Below the pieces are notes generated by a model. The model made no database searches, was not told the origin of the DNA, and worked only from the letters and a program-made list of their open reading frames with translations. DNA of 64,000 nucleotides from G963666945 sp963666945. GTDB taxonomy: Bacteria > Bacteroidota > Bacteroidia > Bacteroidales > Marinifilaceae. Made by a program: the position numbers and the translations under genes. Location: the NCBI GenBank assembly GCA_963666945.2, contig CAXXRT010000053.1, forward strand, positions 56,818 through 120,817, given 5' to 3'. This document shows, piece by piece, positions 1-8,736 of this stretch. Each line of letters starts with the position of its first letter. Positions within the stretch are counted from its first letter, which is position 1.

Positions 1-2663
1 GGGGGCTTTATTACTTTAATCTTCAGGATGAAAGATTCTTCAATTTTAAAGTAGAAATGAATAATCATAATGCAATTAGTAATTATCATATTACAGCCTT
101 ATGTGAGGATAAATGGGGGAATATTCTTATAGGTACAGAGAATGGATTAAATATTTATAATCCCGATACCAGGATGATAAGGCAGTATTTCCATGATAAA
201 AATAATTCCAATAGCTTAACTCATAATTTTATTCGATCAATAATATGCGATAATACCGGTGCCTATTGGGTTGGTACAGAAGAAGGAGGCTTGAATAAAA
301 TAGTCGTCGACAGGGAAACCGGAAGACTTATTTTTACACATTATAGGAGTGAAGCTGAAAGTACCGATTTTATTAGTCATGATTTAGTTTATTCATTATT
401 GGAGGATAGATCTTGTAATCTTTGGATAGGAACTTTAGCCGGATTGGATAAAATTGATTTAAAGAAGAAGAAATATAGAGTATATAAAAAGGCTGAGAAT
501 CCGGGTTCAATTGATTTGTTGGATAATTTTATTGCTTCTGTATATAAAGATGATAATGACGTTTTATGGATTGGCAATTGGGGAAAGGGCTTAAATTTGT
601 ACGATATAAATACAAATGAGGTTATTCATTATTCAACTTCCCATAGTGGTAAGAGAAATATTCCGAATAATTATGTCCATGTTCTTTTTAAAGATACTAA
701 GTCTCGTTTATGGTTAGGAACAAGAAATGGCGTATGTATATACAGTAGGAATAAAGAAAGATTTATCACTTTTCATGAATATTTTGATATTGTCGATCCT
801 GGATATTTTAGCAATAATCGTGTTTATTGTATTAGTGAGGATGTAAGAGGAGAAATATGGATAGGTACAGGTAATGGAATATTTGTTTTCAATCCGGAAA
901 CTAAGGAAAATAAAATTTTTAGACAGGGATACATAAAACCTTATGATATCGCTCATAACTTGGTGTATTCAATTCTTGAAGATAGGGATAAGCAAATCTG
1001 GATAGCAACTTCTGATGGTTTAGATAGGTATGATCCATTAAAGAATAAAATATACCATTACAGAAATAATCCTAAATCAACAAATACTTTATGTTATGAT
1101 TTTACAATATCTCTTTGTGAAGATAAATATGGCAATATATGGATTGGAACAAGCACGGGTGCCAATAGGTTTAATAAGAGGGATTCTGTTTTTACATATT
1201 ATTCAATTAAGAATGGATTGCCAAGTAATATAGTCTATAATATTATTGAGGATAGTAATAATGATCTATGGTTTACTACAGGAAGAGGTTTAGCCAAGTT
1301 TGATATAACGGAAGAGGTATTTAAGGTTTATAGTTTTGAGGAGGAATTACAAGGTGCTGAATTTAATTTAAAGGCAGTATTTAAATCAGACGATGGCGAA
1401 ATGTTTTTTGGAAGTGTTGGAGGTTTGATTTCTTTTTATCCAGATTCTCTTCGTGATGATAATTATATTCCGCCTGTTGTCATTACTTCGTTTTATAAAG
1501 AACAGGATGGAAATAGAAGTAAATTAAATGTATATAAGGATGACATAGTTCTGTCGTATAAGGATTATGCATTTACAATAACATTCGCTGCTCTTGACTT
1601 TACTAATTCTCTCAAGAATATTTATGCATTTAAGATGGAAGGGCTTTCGGAAGAATGGATAGATTTACGAAATAGACGATTCGTACATTTCACGAATCTG
1701 GCTCCAGGTAAATATGTGTTTTCTGTAAAAGGATCAAATCATGATGGAGTATGGAATGATATTCCAACAAGTATAAAGATTTGGATATTGCCACCTTGGT
1801 GGAAAAGTAATTATGCATATATAGTATATATTTTTATGATAATGGCTTCAATTATAGGTATAATAAGATGGAGGGAAAAGAATTTAATTAGGGAAAAGAA
1901 AATTTTGGACAATAAGATTAAGGAGCGTACTGCTGAAATTGCAATGCAAAAGGAAAAATTGGATGAATTGAATGTGACTAAGGATAAATTTTTTTCTATT
2001 CTGGCTCATGATCTTAAAAATCCTTTCTCAAGTTTATATTCTATGAGTGAAATAGTATATAGCAAATATTCCGAATTGGAAGAAGAAGATAAAATTTTAG
2101 CTTTAAAGAAAATACATAAATCTGCTGAACTTATATATAATTTGCTTGAGAATTTACTTACATGGTCGAATTCTCAAAGAGGACGTATAGAATATTCTCC
2201 TGTGAAATTTAATCTTTCAAAGTTAGTTGATCAGAATATAAATCTGCATAAGCATCACGCAGATAAGAAGGGGGTTTCAGTTTTAAATAGAAATGAGAAT
2301 GACTATTTGGTTTATTCAGATAGACAGATGATAAATACGATATTGAGAAATTTGATAAATAATGCAGTAAAATTTACCGGTAAAGGAGGTAAAGTTGAAG
2401 TATTTGTAAAAAATAAAAGTGATTTATTTGAAGTCGAAGTAAGAGATGATGGAATGGGAATACCAAAAGGGAATAAGGATAAGTTATTTCACATTGATAA
2501 GAAATATAAAACCAATGGTACTGATGGAGAAAAGGGGACAGGGTTGGGATTGATCTTATGTAAGGAATTTGTTGAAAAATGTGGTGGAAGTATATGGTGC
2601 GAAAGTAAAGAGGGAGAAGGAACATCGTTTTATTTTACAATACCCATATCACATGATCGATGA
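1..2663 (+). CDS. Propeller-sensor histidine kinase, 5' end missing
   Basis: The reading frame is open to the first base of the window, so the N-terminus lies outside; the ATG at 57 is internal. What remains is a run of beta-propeller blades of the two-component-regulator type (repeats such as LWIGT and IWIGT with NGLN turns) up to about residue 460, counted from that ATG. A Y_Y_Y domain (about 498-565), one membrane helix (about 580-600), a HisKA dimerisation helix with the phospho-acceptor His in LAHDLKNP (about 650), and an HATPase_c domain with NNAVKFT, DDGMGIP and GTGLGL boxes follow. It stops after the ATPase domain, so unlike the hybrid two-component systems of Bacteroides it carries no receiver or AraC domain and must signal to a separate response regulator. 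The ligand is probably periplasmic and cannot be predicted. Confidence 0.9.
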   Translation, partial: GLYYFNLQDERFFNFKVEMNNHNAISNYHITALCEDKWGNILIGTENGLNIYNPDTRMIRQYFHDKNNSNSLTHNFIRSIICDNTGAYWVGTEEGGLNKIVVDRETGRLIFTHYRSEAESTDFISHDLVYSLLEDRSCNLWIGTLAGLDKIDLKKKKYRVYKKAENPGSIDLLDNFIASVYKDDNDVLWIGNWGKGLNLYDINTNEVIHYSTSHSGKRNIPNNYVHVLFKDTKSRLWLGTRNGVCIYSRNKERFITFHEYFDIVDPGYFSNNRVYCISEDVRGEIWIGTGNGIFVFNPETKENKIFRQGYIKPYDIAHNLVYSILEDRDKQIWIATSDGLDRYDPLKNKIYHYRNNPKSTNTLCYDFTISLCEDKYGNIWIGTSTGANRFNKRDSVFTYYSIKNGLPSNIVYNIIEDSNNDLWFTTGRGLAKFDITEEVFKVYSFEEELQGAEFNLKAVFKSDDGEMFFGSVGGLISFYPDSLRDDNYIPPVVITSFYKEQDGNRSKLNVYKDDIVLSYKDYAFTITFAALDFTNSLKNIYAFKMEGLSEEWIDLRNRRFVHFTNLAPGKYVFSVKGSNHDGVWNDIPTSIKIWILPPWWKSNYAYIVYIFMIMASIIGIIRWREKNLIREKKILDNKIKERTAEIAMQKEKLDELNVTKDKFFSILAHDLKNPFSSLYSMSEIVYSKYSELEEEDKILALKKIHKSAELIYNLLENLLTWSNSQRGRIEYSPVKFNLSKLVDQNINLHKHHADKKGVSVLNRNENDYLVYSDRQMINTILRNLINNAVKFTGKGGKVEVFVKNKSDLFEVEVRDDGMGIPKGNKDKLFHIDKKYKTNGTDGEKGTGLGLILCKEFVEKCGGSIWCESKEGEGTSFYFTIPISHDR

Positions 2664-2744
2664 TAAGGGTGTTTTAATACCCATTAGGATAAGAAGTTAT
2701 ATGAGAAATTTTGAATAATATTTTAATCAAATTAGTATAGTAAG

Positions 2745-3512
2745 ATGAAAATTGATATAAAGATAAAAAATGATTTGGAGGAACTTGTTTTAAGTTCTTT
2801 AAGAATAGTTGAAGCTTATAGAAATTCACTTAATAAGGATAAATCTCAATTTATAATGATTTATCAGACCTGGTATACCCCGGCTTTCAGGATTGTTAAA
2901 GCATTGCTACCAGAAAGGTTGGCCGAGTTTGAAAATTACTATATAATGGAGAGTGCTTATACCCAAAAAGGTGAAAAATATACAGATGAAAGATCATATA
3001 CTATTTTGGATTATATTTTAGGCACTAGTCCCAAAAAATATACAGGCTATATGGGGGGAGAAAGCTGGAGTACTACTTCTTTGGTTGAAATAAAGCTGAT
3101 AAATCAAATTGAAATTATTAATTCAATTAGTAAAAATATAGATAGCTTACTTTTTAATCTCGAAACCGAGCTTAATATACGTCTTCAGGATAAAGAGCTA
3201 GTTTCCGCAAAAGAGTTATCATCCATAAATCCAAGAGCTGGTGGAGTATTAACAGGAGTGATACTTAAAAATCATCTTAATAATATAATCAATAATAGAA
3301 AATTAGATTTAACTAAAGAGATAATTGAAATTTCTGAAATGAATGAGATTTTAAAAACAGAAGGGATAATCGATACAATAGAATGGAGAAAGATTCAGCA
3401 TTTAAATGATATAATATATTCATGTGCTAGTGACAAAGAGAAAGAACCTGAAATGGAAGAAATAGATAGTCTTATTTCAGGAGTAAATAATGTTATTAAG
3501 ACTGTATTTTAA
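2745..3512 (+). CDS. HEPN-like helical protein with a degenerate active site
   Basis: A 255-residue, mostly helical protein with no signal peptide or membrane segment. The N-terminal half holds a YQTWYTPAFRIVKALLPERL stretch (about residues 42-61). The C-terminal half (about 160-255) resembles a helical domain I know from proteins in phage-defence neighbourhoods: a RAGGVLTGVILKNHL helix, then IEWRKIQHLNDI, then EKEPEMEEIDSLISGVNNVI. In those relatives the segment after DI normally reads RNxCxH, the R-x4-H signature of HEPN ribonucleases. Here it reads IYSCAS, so both the Arg and the His are absent and RNase activity is unlikely. The next gene begins 10 bases downstream, which suggests a two-gene unit. 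The family placement is from memory; the function is unknown. Confidence 0.55.
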   Translation: MKIDIKIKNDLEELVLSSLRIVEAYRNSLNKDKSQFIMIYQTWYTPAFRIVKALLPERLAEFENYYIMESAYTQKGEKYTDERSYTILDYILGTSPKKYTGYMGGESWSTTSLVEIKLINQIEIINSISKNIDSLLFNLETELNIRLQDKELVSAKELSSINPRAGGVLTGVILKNHLNNIINNRKLDLTKEIIEISEMNEILKTEGIIDTIEWRKIQHLNDIIYSCASDKEKEPEMEEIDSLISGVNNVIKTVF

Positions 3513-3522
3513 TTAATTTCAA

Positions 3523-4236
3523 GTGTCATTGCATTTAAAAAATAGAGGTAAAGAGTCTAATGATGATAAGATTTTTGGGAAAAAATGGCTGCCAATTTTA
3601 AAGGAAGCAGTTACAGATATGTCTTATTTATTGACAAGAGGATATAGTGAGCGTTCATCACTTCAATTGGTAGGAAACAGATACAAATTAAATTCCAGAC
3701 AGAGAAAGGCTGTTTTTAGAATGAGTTCTTCTGAAATGGATGTATTTGTAAGACAGAATAAACGTTGCTTAAAAGAAGACCTCCGTAATGCTGAAGTTGA
3801 TATTGATGGATTTAATGTTTTAATATTACTTGAATGTGCATTGTCGGGAGCTTTTGTTTTTAAATGTAAAGATGGGACATTTAGAGATATTTCCAGTGTG
3901 CATGGGTCGTATAAAAGAGTAATAAAAACAGAAGAGGCTATAATTTTGGCAGGGAGGGTGTTAAATGAATTGGGTGCAAACTGTGTTAATTGGTTTTTGG
4001 ATGCCCCGGTTTCGAATAGTGGAAGATTAAAAAAGATGATTGAGAATATTGGGAAAGAAAATGGGTATAAGTGGACAGTTAGGCTAGAAAACAGACCTGA
4101 TTATTTGCTTGCAGATAGTGAGAATATAGTTATATCATCGGATGGATGGATACTGAATCGTTGTACAAGTTGGTTTAATTTATCATCGTTGATAATTGAA
4201 GAGATAGTAACTTATGCAAATATTATTGAGGTATAA
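3523..4236 (+). CDS. DUF434 domain protein
   Basis: A 237-residue soluble protein that begins with GTG 10 bases after the preceding stop, which suggests translational coupling. The N-terminal part has the DUF434 pattern (TRGYSERSSLQLVGNRYKL followed by RQRKAVFRMS). The second half carries spaced acidic residues in short conserved motifs: DGFNVLILLE, DGTFRDIS, LDAPVSNSG and SSDGWIL. This domain pair is widespread in archaea and scattered bacteria and has no assigned function. The repeated Asp motifs at strand ends recall PIN/NYN-type metal-dependent nucleases, but that is an inference from the pattern only. The co-oriented HEPN-like gene upstream makes a nucleic-acid-related role plausible. 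Stop at 4236; the next gene is separated by about 100 bases of AT-rich DNA. Confidence 0.7.
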   Translation: MSLHLKNRGKESNDDKIFGKKWLPILKEAVTDMSYLLTRGYSERSSLQLVGNRYKLNSRQRKAVFRMSSSEMDVFVRQNKRCLKEDLRNAEVDIDGFNVLILLECALSGAFVFKCKDGTFRDISSVHGSYKRVIKTEEAIILAGRVLNELGANCVNWFLDAPVSNSGRLKKMIENIGKENGYKWTVRLENRPDYLLADSENIVISSDGWILNRCTSWFNLSSLIIEEIVTYANIIEV

Positions 4237-4335
4237 ACGATAAGTACAGATCTATTGTTTAAAATTATCTTAACAATAATATAGTAATTAACGTATTTAT
4301 TATAGAACATTAATAAACTTTTAATATTTAATTGT

Positions 4336-4764
4336 ATGGAAGAATTTGATGAAATAAAAATAGCAAGGGAAGTGAGAAAAATATATGACTTGATGACTAA
4401 TCTTAGTGAAAAAGCTGATGTTTACTCCTTGTTAAAACTATATAACGATAATCCTAAGTTTGTGGCTTTTGGAAGTGATGGTATAAAAAGAAATTTTGAA
4501 GAGTTTCGAATTGTATGTAATGATTATTATAAAACATTGAAAAAGCAAAAATTTGAAACTATTGATGAAGATTTTTTTGTACTTAGCAATGATATTGTTA
4601 TTTCAAGTTGGTATGGAGATATACATGCTTCTTTCCAAAGTGGTGCTTCAATAGATATGGTAAAATGTGGAGTTACAAATGTATTTAAAAAGATTGAAGG
4701 AGAATGGAGGGTGATTCATTGTCATGAATCCGCTCTTTTACCAAAATATTTAAAGAAAAGATAA
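4336..4764 (+). CDS. NTF2-like (SnoaL/DUF4440-type) protein
   Basis: A 142-residue protein with the size and shape of a one-domain NTF2-like fold: a long N-terminal helix, the YNDNPKFVAFGSDGIKRNFEE segment, the WYGDIHASF strand, and a closing VFKKIEGEWRVIHCHES strand pair typical of SnoaL/DUF4440 proteins. No signal peptide or membrane helix is present, so it is likely cytoplasmic. Members of this fold are small-ligand binders or enzymes of many kinds, and nothing here fixes the substrate. The gene stands alone, with about 100 bases of AT-rich spacer on each side. The fold call is fairly sure and the function is unknown. Confidence 0.65.
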   Translation: MEEFDEIKIAREVRKIYDLMTNLSEKADVYSLLKLYNDNPKFVAFGSDGIKRNFEEFRIVCNDYYKTLKKQKFETIDEDFFVLSNDIVISSWYGDIHASFQSGASIDMVKCGVTNVFKKIEGEWRVIHCHESALLPKYLKKR

Positions 4765-4876
4765 ACTTACTATAATCTTATCTCAGTTATTATATATTAA
4801 TATAAATATTCAGTTTGTAACAAAATAAGCTTTCCTCCCATAAAATATATAAAATAACTTTCCAAAAATACCGAAT

Positions 4877-6730
4877 ATGAGTAGTAAGTTAAAAAGAGAG
4901 TTGACTTTGGTGGAGGTTATTTGTATATCTTCTGGGGTGATGATAAGTTCCGGATTGTTTGTATTACCAGCCATAGCCTATGCACAAACTGGTGCTTCGA
5001 TGATTCTCTCTTATGCAATAGGCTGCATAATAATTTTACCCTCAGTTCTTGCAAAGGCTGAGCTTACTTCTGCAATGCCTAAAACGGGTGGAGCTTATTT
5101 TTTTATTTCCAGAAGTATGGGGCCGGCAATGGGCATGATTGGGGGATTTACTGCCTGGATTGCTCTTGCATTAAAATCTGCTTTTTCATTACTGGCAATG
5201 GGTATTTTTGTTATTTTGTTGGTTCCGGATATTACTATTTTGCAAACAAAACTAATTGCTGTTGGGTGTTGTTTGTTTTTTACAGTAATAAATGTAATTG
5301 GGGTTAAGTTTTCTGGAAGGTTTCAGGTTGTAATTGTGATATTGCTTATATTAAGTCTTTTAATGTATGTTTTTTTAGGATCTTTTCATGTAGATTTTTC
5401 AAGGTATACTCCCTTTATGGGGAAAGGAATAGATTCTGTTTTTGCTACAGCAGGACTTATTTTTATTTCTTATGCAGGATTGACAAAGATTGCTGCAATT
5501 GCTGAGGAAGTAAAAGATCCTGGTAGAAATCTTCCTCTTGCTATGTTTTATTCATGGGGTATGGTTTTCATCTTGTATGTATTTGTTGTTTTTATTACAG
5601 TTGGGATTTTAGACGCTAATGAGTTGATAAATACATTAACACCTATTTCTAATGGAGGAGGAGTAATATTGGGCAGGTTTGGAATTGTTGTAATGAGTAT
5701 TGCTGCTCTATTGGCTTTTGTTTCTACGGGTAATGCGGGAATATTAGCTGCTTCTAGAAATCCTTTAGCGATGGGAAAGGAGGAATTGTTACCAGATTCA
5801 ATGGGTAAGTTATCAGAGAGAGGGACTCCTATTGTGTCCATTCTTGTGACTTCCGCAATAATGATCCTCTCTATATTATTTTTAGATCTGGAGACTTTTG
5901 TTAAAATAGCTTCTGCGATTCAGCTTCTATTGTTTATTTTGGAAAATATTTCGTTGATTTTTATGAGGGAAGGTAATGTACAGCATTATCGTCCAACTTA
6001 TAAAGCACCATTATATCCATGGCTTCAGATAATAGGGATTTTGGGTTATGGTTTTTTGCTTATTGAGATGGGAAAGTTCCCTTTGATAATGTTGTGTGTT
6101 TTTGTGGTTTGCTCTTTATTATGGTATTATATTTTTTCTTATGGTAGAATAAAGCGAGAACATGCTATTCTTCATATAGTAGAAAGAATTGCTGGGATTA
6201 AATCTTCAGATTATATGTTGGATGAGGAATTAAGGGATATAATTATTGAAAGAGATAATATTACGGTGAAAAGATTTGAAAATCTTATTGAAAATTGTCC
6301 CATTATAGATCTTGAAAAATCACTTCCTGTATATTCTATTTCAAAGATGATAGCAGAGTCATTATCAGAGCAGCTTAATATTAGGTATGGAAGATTGTTG
6401 AAGTTGTTGTTAGACAGAGAGAAGGACCCGGAAGTAGTGATCAGTTCGGGAGTGGCTTGTATATCAATATGTATACCAGGACATAGTAAATTTAATACTA
6501 TGCTTGTTAGAGACAAAGAAGGGATTAGCTTTTCTGACAGATCTTCACCGGTTAATTTTGCTTTTGTAATAGTGTACACTTCTGATGAATACGTTTTTAA
6601 CTTACATGTTCTTTCATGGATAGTTGAGATGATTAAAGGTTCGGATTGTGAAAAAAAGTGTAAGGAATGTAAAAATTCTGAACAAATTAGAGAAACAATT
6701 CTTTCATCGTGGAGGGAAGGTAAAATGTGA
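4877..6730 (+). CDS. APC-family amino-acid permease fused to a PTS EIIA-like domain
   Basis: 617 residues. The first 430 or so form an APC-superfamily transporter with about twelve hydrophobic segments, starting with the family's glycine-rich first helix (SSGVMISSGLFVLPAI) and the PKTGGAYFF loop. The C-terminal 190 residues are cytoplasmic and match the type-2 EIIA fold of sugar phosphotransferase systems: the VISSGVACIS strand, FNTMLVRDKEGISFSD, and the NLHVLSWIVEMI helix. EIIA domains are phosphorylated on a His in a GVAxPH motif; here the equivalent stretch is GVACIS, so the phosphorylatable His appears to be lost. A cysteine pair motif (CEKKCKEC) sits near the C-terminus. The domain is therefore probably regulatory, not a phosphocarrier. 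Substrate unknown; amino acid uptake or antiport is the family role. Confidence 0.8.
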   Translation: MSSKLKRELTLVEVICISSGVMISSGLFVLPAIAYAQTGASMILSYAIGCIIILPSVLAKAELTSAMPKTGGAYFFISRSMGPAMGMIGGFTAWIALALKSAFSLLAMGIFVILLVPDITILQTKLIAVGCCLFFTVINVIGVKFSGRFQVVIVILLILSLLMYVFLGSFHVDFSRYTPFMGKGIDSVFATAGLIFISYAGLTKIAAIAEEVKDPGRNLPLAMFYSWGMVFILYVFVVFITVGILDANELINTLTPISNGGGVILGRFGIVVMSIAALLAFVSTGNAGILAASRNPLAMGKEELLPDSMGKLSERGTPIVSILVTSAIMILSILFLDLETFVKIASAIQLLLFILENISLIFMREGNVQHYRPTYKAPLYPWLQIIGILGYGFLLIEMGKFPLIMLCVFVVCSLLWYYIFSYGRIKREHAILHIVERIAGIKSSDYMLDEELRDIIIERDNITVKRFENLIENCPIIDLEKSLPVYSISKMIAESLSEQLNIRYGRLLKLLLDREKDPEVVISSGVACISICIPGHSKFNTMLVRDKEGISFSDRSSPVNFAFVIVYTSDEYVFNLHVLSWIVEMIKGSDCEKKCKECKNSEQIRETILSSWREGKM

Positions 6731-6999
6731 TTTTAATATCTGTTTTAAGGAATCTTTATGTAAGTAATACTTATTTATTTTTATTGTACATGAAATAAAT
6801 GAGCTAGTGAAGAATATCGATATATAGAGATCAATTTAGATTTAATAGTTGCCAAAAATATACTAATTTATGAAACAATGCATAATCTTTTATTCAATAA
6901 ATATATGCTAATATAGAAGTAGAGGTATGTATAATTTAGTTGTTTGGTAGGATAATGTTATCATATAAATATTACTTTTTTTATTTATTCAATAACCTT
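6731..6999. other. Noncoding AT-rich spacer upstream of the hydrogenase operon
   Basis: No reading frame here looks like a gene. At 6951-6962 there is a near-palindrome (GATAA-TG-TTATC). The octamer TGTTATCA at 6957-6964 is the exact inverse of TGATAACA at 7021-7028 in the repeat cluster next to hydC. The long leader suggests control of hydrogenase expression, but no promoter match good enough to name was found. Confidence 0.4.
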
Positions 7000-7029
7000 T
7001 TGTTAAGTTGTTAAGTATAATGATAACAA
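7000..7029. promoter_or_regulatory. Direct and inverted repeats upstream of hydC, possible operator
   Basis: Two adjacent direct copies of TTGTTAAG (7000-7007 and 7008-7015) are followed after 8 bases by TAACAA (7024-7029), which is the inverse of the TTGTTA core. The half-sites match those of Rex-type NADH-sensing operators (TTGTTAA facing TTAACAA), but the spacing is wider than the usual 4 bases. The cluster lies 46-75 bases before the ATG of hydC. A role as a redox-regulated operator is an inference from position and half-site sequence. Confidence 0.35.
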
Positions 7030-7074
7030 GGACTATTTAATATTAAGAAAATATACTAACCTAAATATTTGGAA

Positions 7075-7539
7075 ATGTGTCAAAGTAATTCATTTTTACA
7101 TGAAATAGTTGAGAAATATGGTAAAAAGAAAGAAAGCTTATTACCTATTTTACAATCGGTAGTTGAGAGGCAAAATTATCTTACTGAGGAGATTATAATA
7201 GAAATTTCAAAAGAATTGGATATTTCTGCTGCTCAGGTTTATGGAACTGCTACTTTTTATTCTTTTTTAGATATTGAACCCCGTGGAGAATATGTGATAA
7301 GGTTATGTAAGACTATTACCTGTGAAATGAGAGGGAAAAAGCTGATATTACAGACACTTAGAGATCTTCTTAAGATAAACTTAGGGGAAACAACTAAGGA
7401 TAAAAAATTTACTCTTTTGGAAACAAACTGCCTGGGACAATGTCATAAGGGACCAGCTATGCTTATAAATAGTGAGATATATACAGAATTAACTCCAGAG
7501 AAGGTTTCAGATATTGTTAATGAATATAGGAATAAATAA
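7075..7539 (+). CDS. hydC: [FeFe]-hydrogenase subunit HydC (NuoE-like [2Fe-2S] protein)
   Basis: A thioredoxin-like [2Fe-2S] protein of about 154 residues, equivalent to the NuoE subunit of complex I. The helical N-terminal part (KKESLLPILQSVVERQ, SAAQVYGTATFYS) is typical. The four cluster cysteines are in LCKTITC (about residue 78) and NCLGQC (about 118), with the C-x4-C and C-x3-C spacing of the family. A TTG two codons upstream (7069) is possible, but the ATG at 7075 is the better start. It is the first gene of hydC-hydB-hydA. It passes electrons between the FMN of HydB and the iron-sulfur chain of HydA. Confidence 0.92.
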   Translation: MCQSNSFLHEIVEKYGKKKESLLPILQSVVERQNYLTEEIIIEISKELDISAAQVYGTATFYSFLDIEPRGEYVIRLCKTITCEMRGKKLILQTLRDLLKINLGETTKDKKFTLLETNCLGQCHKGPAMLINSEIYTELTPEKVSDIVNEYRNK

Positions 7540-7555
7540 TTTTAATTTTTTAGTT

Positions 7556-8719
7556 ATGACAAAAAAAGGAGGACTAAAAAGAGTTGATCTGATTTTTGAG
7601 GAATGTAATACTAAGGATATTCTTGGCAAAACGTTTAAATTAACAAAAGAAGAACTCATACAGGAGATTCTGGATTCCGGTCTAAGGGGAAGAGGGGGTG
7701 CTGGATTTTATACAGGTTTAAAGTGGAAATTTGCCTCTCAGGAAGTATCTGAAGAAAAATATGTGATTTGTAATGCTGATGAAGGGGAACCTGGCACATT
7801 TAAGGATAGGGAAATATTACTTAAAGTTCCGGAAAAAGTGTTTGGCGGAATGGCTATTTGTGGACATGCTATTGGAGCTAAAAAGGGATTTTTATATCTA
7901 AGGGGAGAATATAAATTTTTGGAGAAAGATTTAAGAGATGTCATTAATGTTTTTAATACTGAGGTAAAGAAATTAGGATTGGATTTTCAGATTGAAATAT
8001 TTATGGGTAGTGGAGCTTATATTTGTGGAGAAGAAAGTGCATTGTTCGAATCAATGGAAGGTAAAAGAGGTGAACCCAGAAATAAGCCACCTTTCCCAAC
8101 CCAATGTGGGTATATGGGGAAGCCAACCGTAATAAATAATGTTGAAACGCTAGTATATACTCTAATTATATGCAAATATGGAGCTAAAAAATTTCATCAA
8201 CTTGGAACTTCAGATTCTAAGGGTTCTAAGGTCTTTTCTGTTTCAGGTGATACTCCAATTCCTGGGATTTATGAGTTGGAATTAGGGATGCCTCTGGATG
8301 CTTTTGTTGATGAATTTGGAGATGGGGATTGTAAAGCTGTTCAGGTTGGTGGTGCTTCGGGATTTTGTGTTCCCCGTAAAAAATTTAAAGATACAATAAT
8401 AGGTTTTGAAGGTGTGCCAACTGGTGGTTCAATGATGTTATTTAATAGTTCCAGATCAATGTACAGAGTTTTACGGAATTATTTGTTGTTTTTTGAAGAA
8501 GAATCCTGTGGACAATGTACTCCTTGTAGAGTAGGTTGTCAACAATTAATTAAAGGAATTGAGGCAATTAAGAAAGGAGAAAAACCTTTCAGTTACCTTG
8601 ATGAATTGTTGAAACTAACAAATACTATGAAGTTGACTTCTAAATGCGGACTTGGACAGTCTGTGGCTAATTCGTTTTCTTCAATTGTAAATAATTTTCG
8701 TGAGGAAATGATTTATTAA
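7556..8719 (+). CDS. hydB: [FeFe]-hydrogenase subunit HydB (NuoF-like, short form)
   Basis: The NADH- and FMN-binding subunit. The glycine-rich GLRGRGGAGF loop lies near residue 40, the NADH/FMN site continues through NADEGEPGTFKDREIL, then the SLBB domain, and a [4Fe-4S] site CGQCTPCRVGC (about 316) with its last Cys in SKCGLGQS (about 362). The ATG at 7556, 16 bases after the hydC stop, is preferred to upstream in-frame starts. At 387 residues it is only the NuoF core. The HydB of electron-bifurcating enzymes is about 600 residues, with an N-terminal [2Fe-2S] domain and a C-terminal pair of [4Fe-4S] clusters; both are absent here. That architecture matches the NADH-dependent, ferredoxin-independent hydrogenases described from Syntrophomonas, which suggests this enzyme is non-bifurcating. 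Confidence 0.92.
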   Translation: MTKKGGLKRVDLIFEECNTKDILGKTFKLTKEELIQEILDSGLRGRGGAGFYTGLKWKFASQEVSEEKYVICNADEGEPGTFKDREILLKVPEKVFGGMAICGHAIGAKKGFLYLRGEYKFLEKDLRDVINVFNTEVKKLGLDFQIEIFMGSGAYICGEESALFESMEGKRGEPRNKPPFPTQCGYMGKPTVINNVETLVYTLIICKYGAKKFHQLGTSDSKGSKVFSVSGDTPIPGIYELELGMPLDAFVDEFGDGDCKAVQVGGASGFCVPRKKFKDTIIGFEGVPTGGSMMLFNSSRSMYRVLRNYLLFFEEESCGQCTPCRVGCQQLIKGIEAIKKGEKPFSYLDELLKLTNTMKLTSKCGLGQSVANSFSSIVNNFREEMIY

Positions 8720-8736
8720 TGTAAATATTATTAATA

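Noticed and set aside
5548..5841. Antisense open frames, for example here and at 9897-10112, 24220-24405 and 58561-58824
   Set aside because: They lie wholly inside strongly conserved genes on the other strand and have no family features; they are by-products of codon use.
7000..7029. A canonical Rex operator
   Set aside because: The half-sites fit but the spacer is 8 bases instead of 4, so it is listed only as a possible operator.
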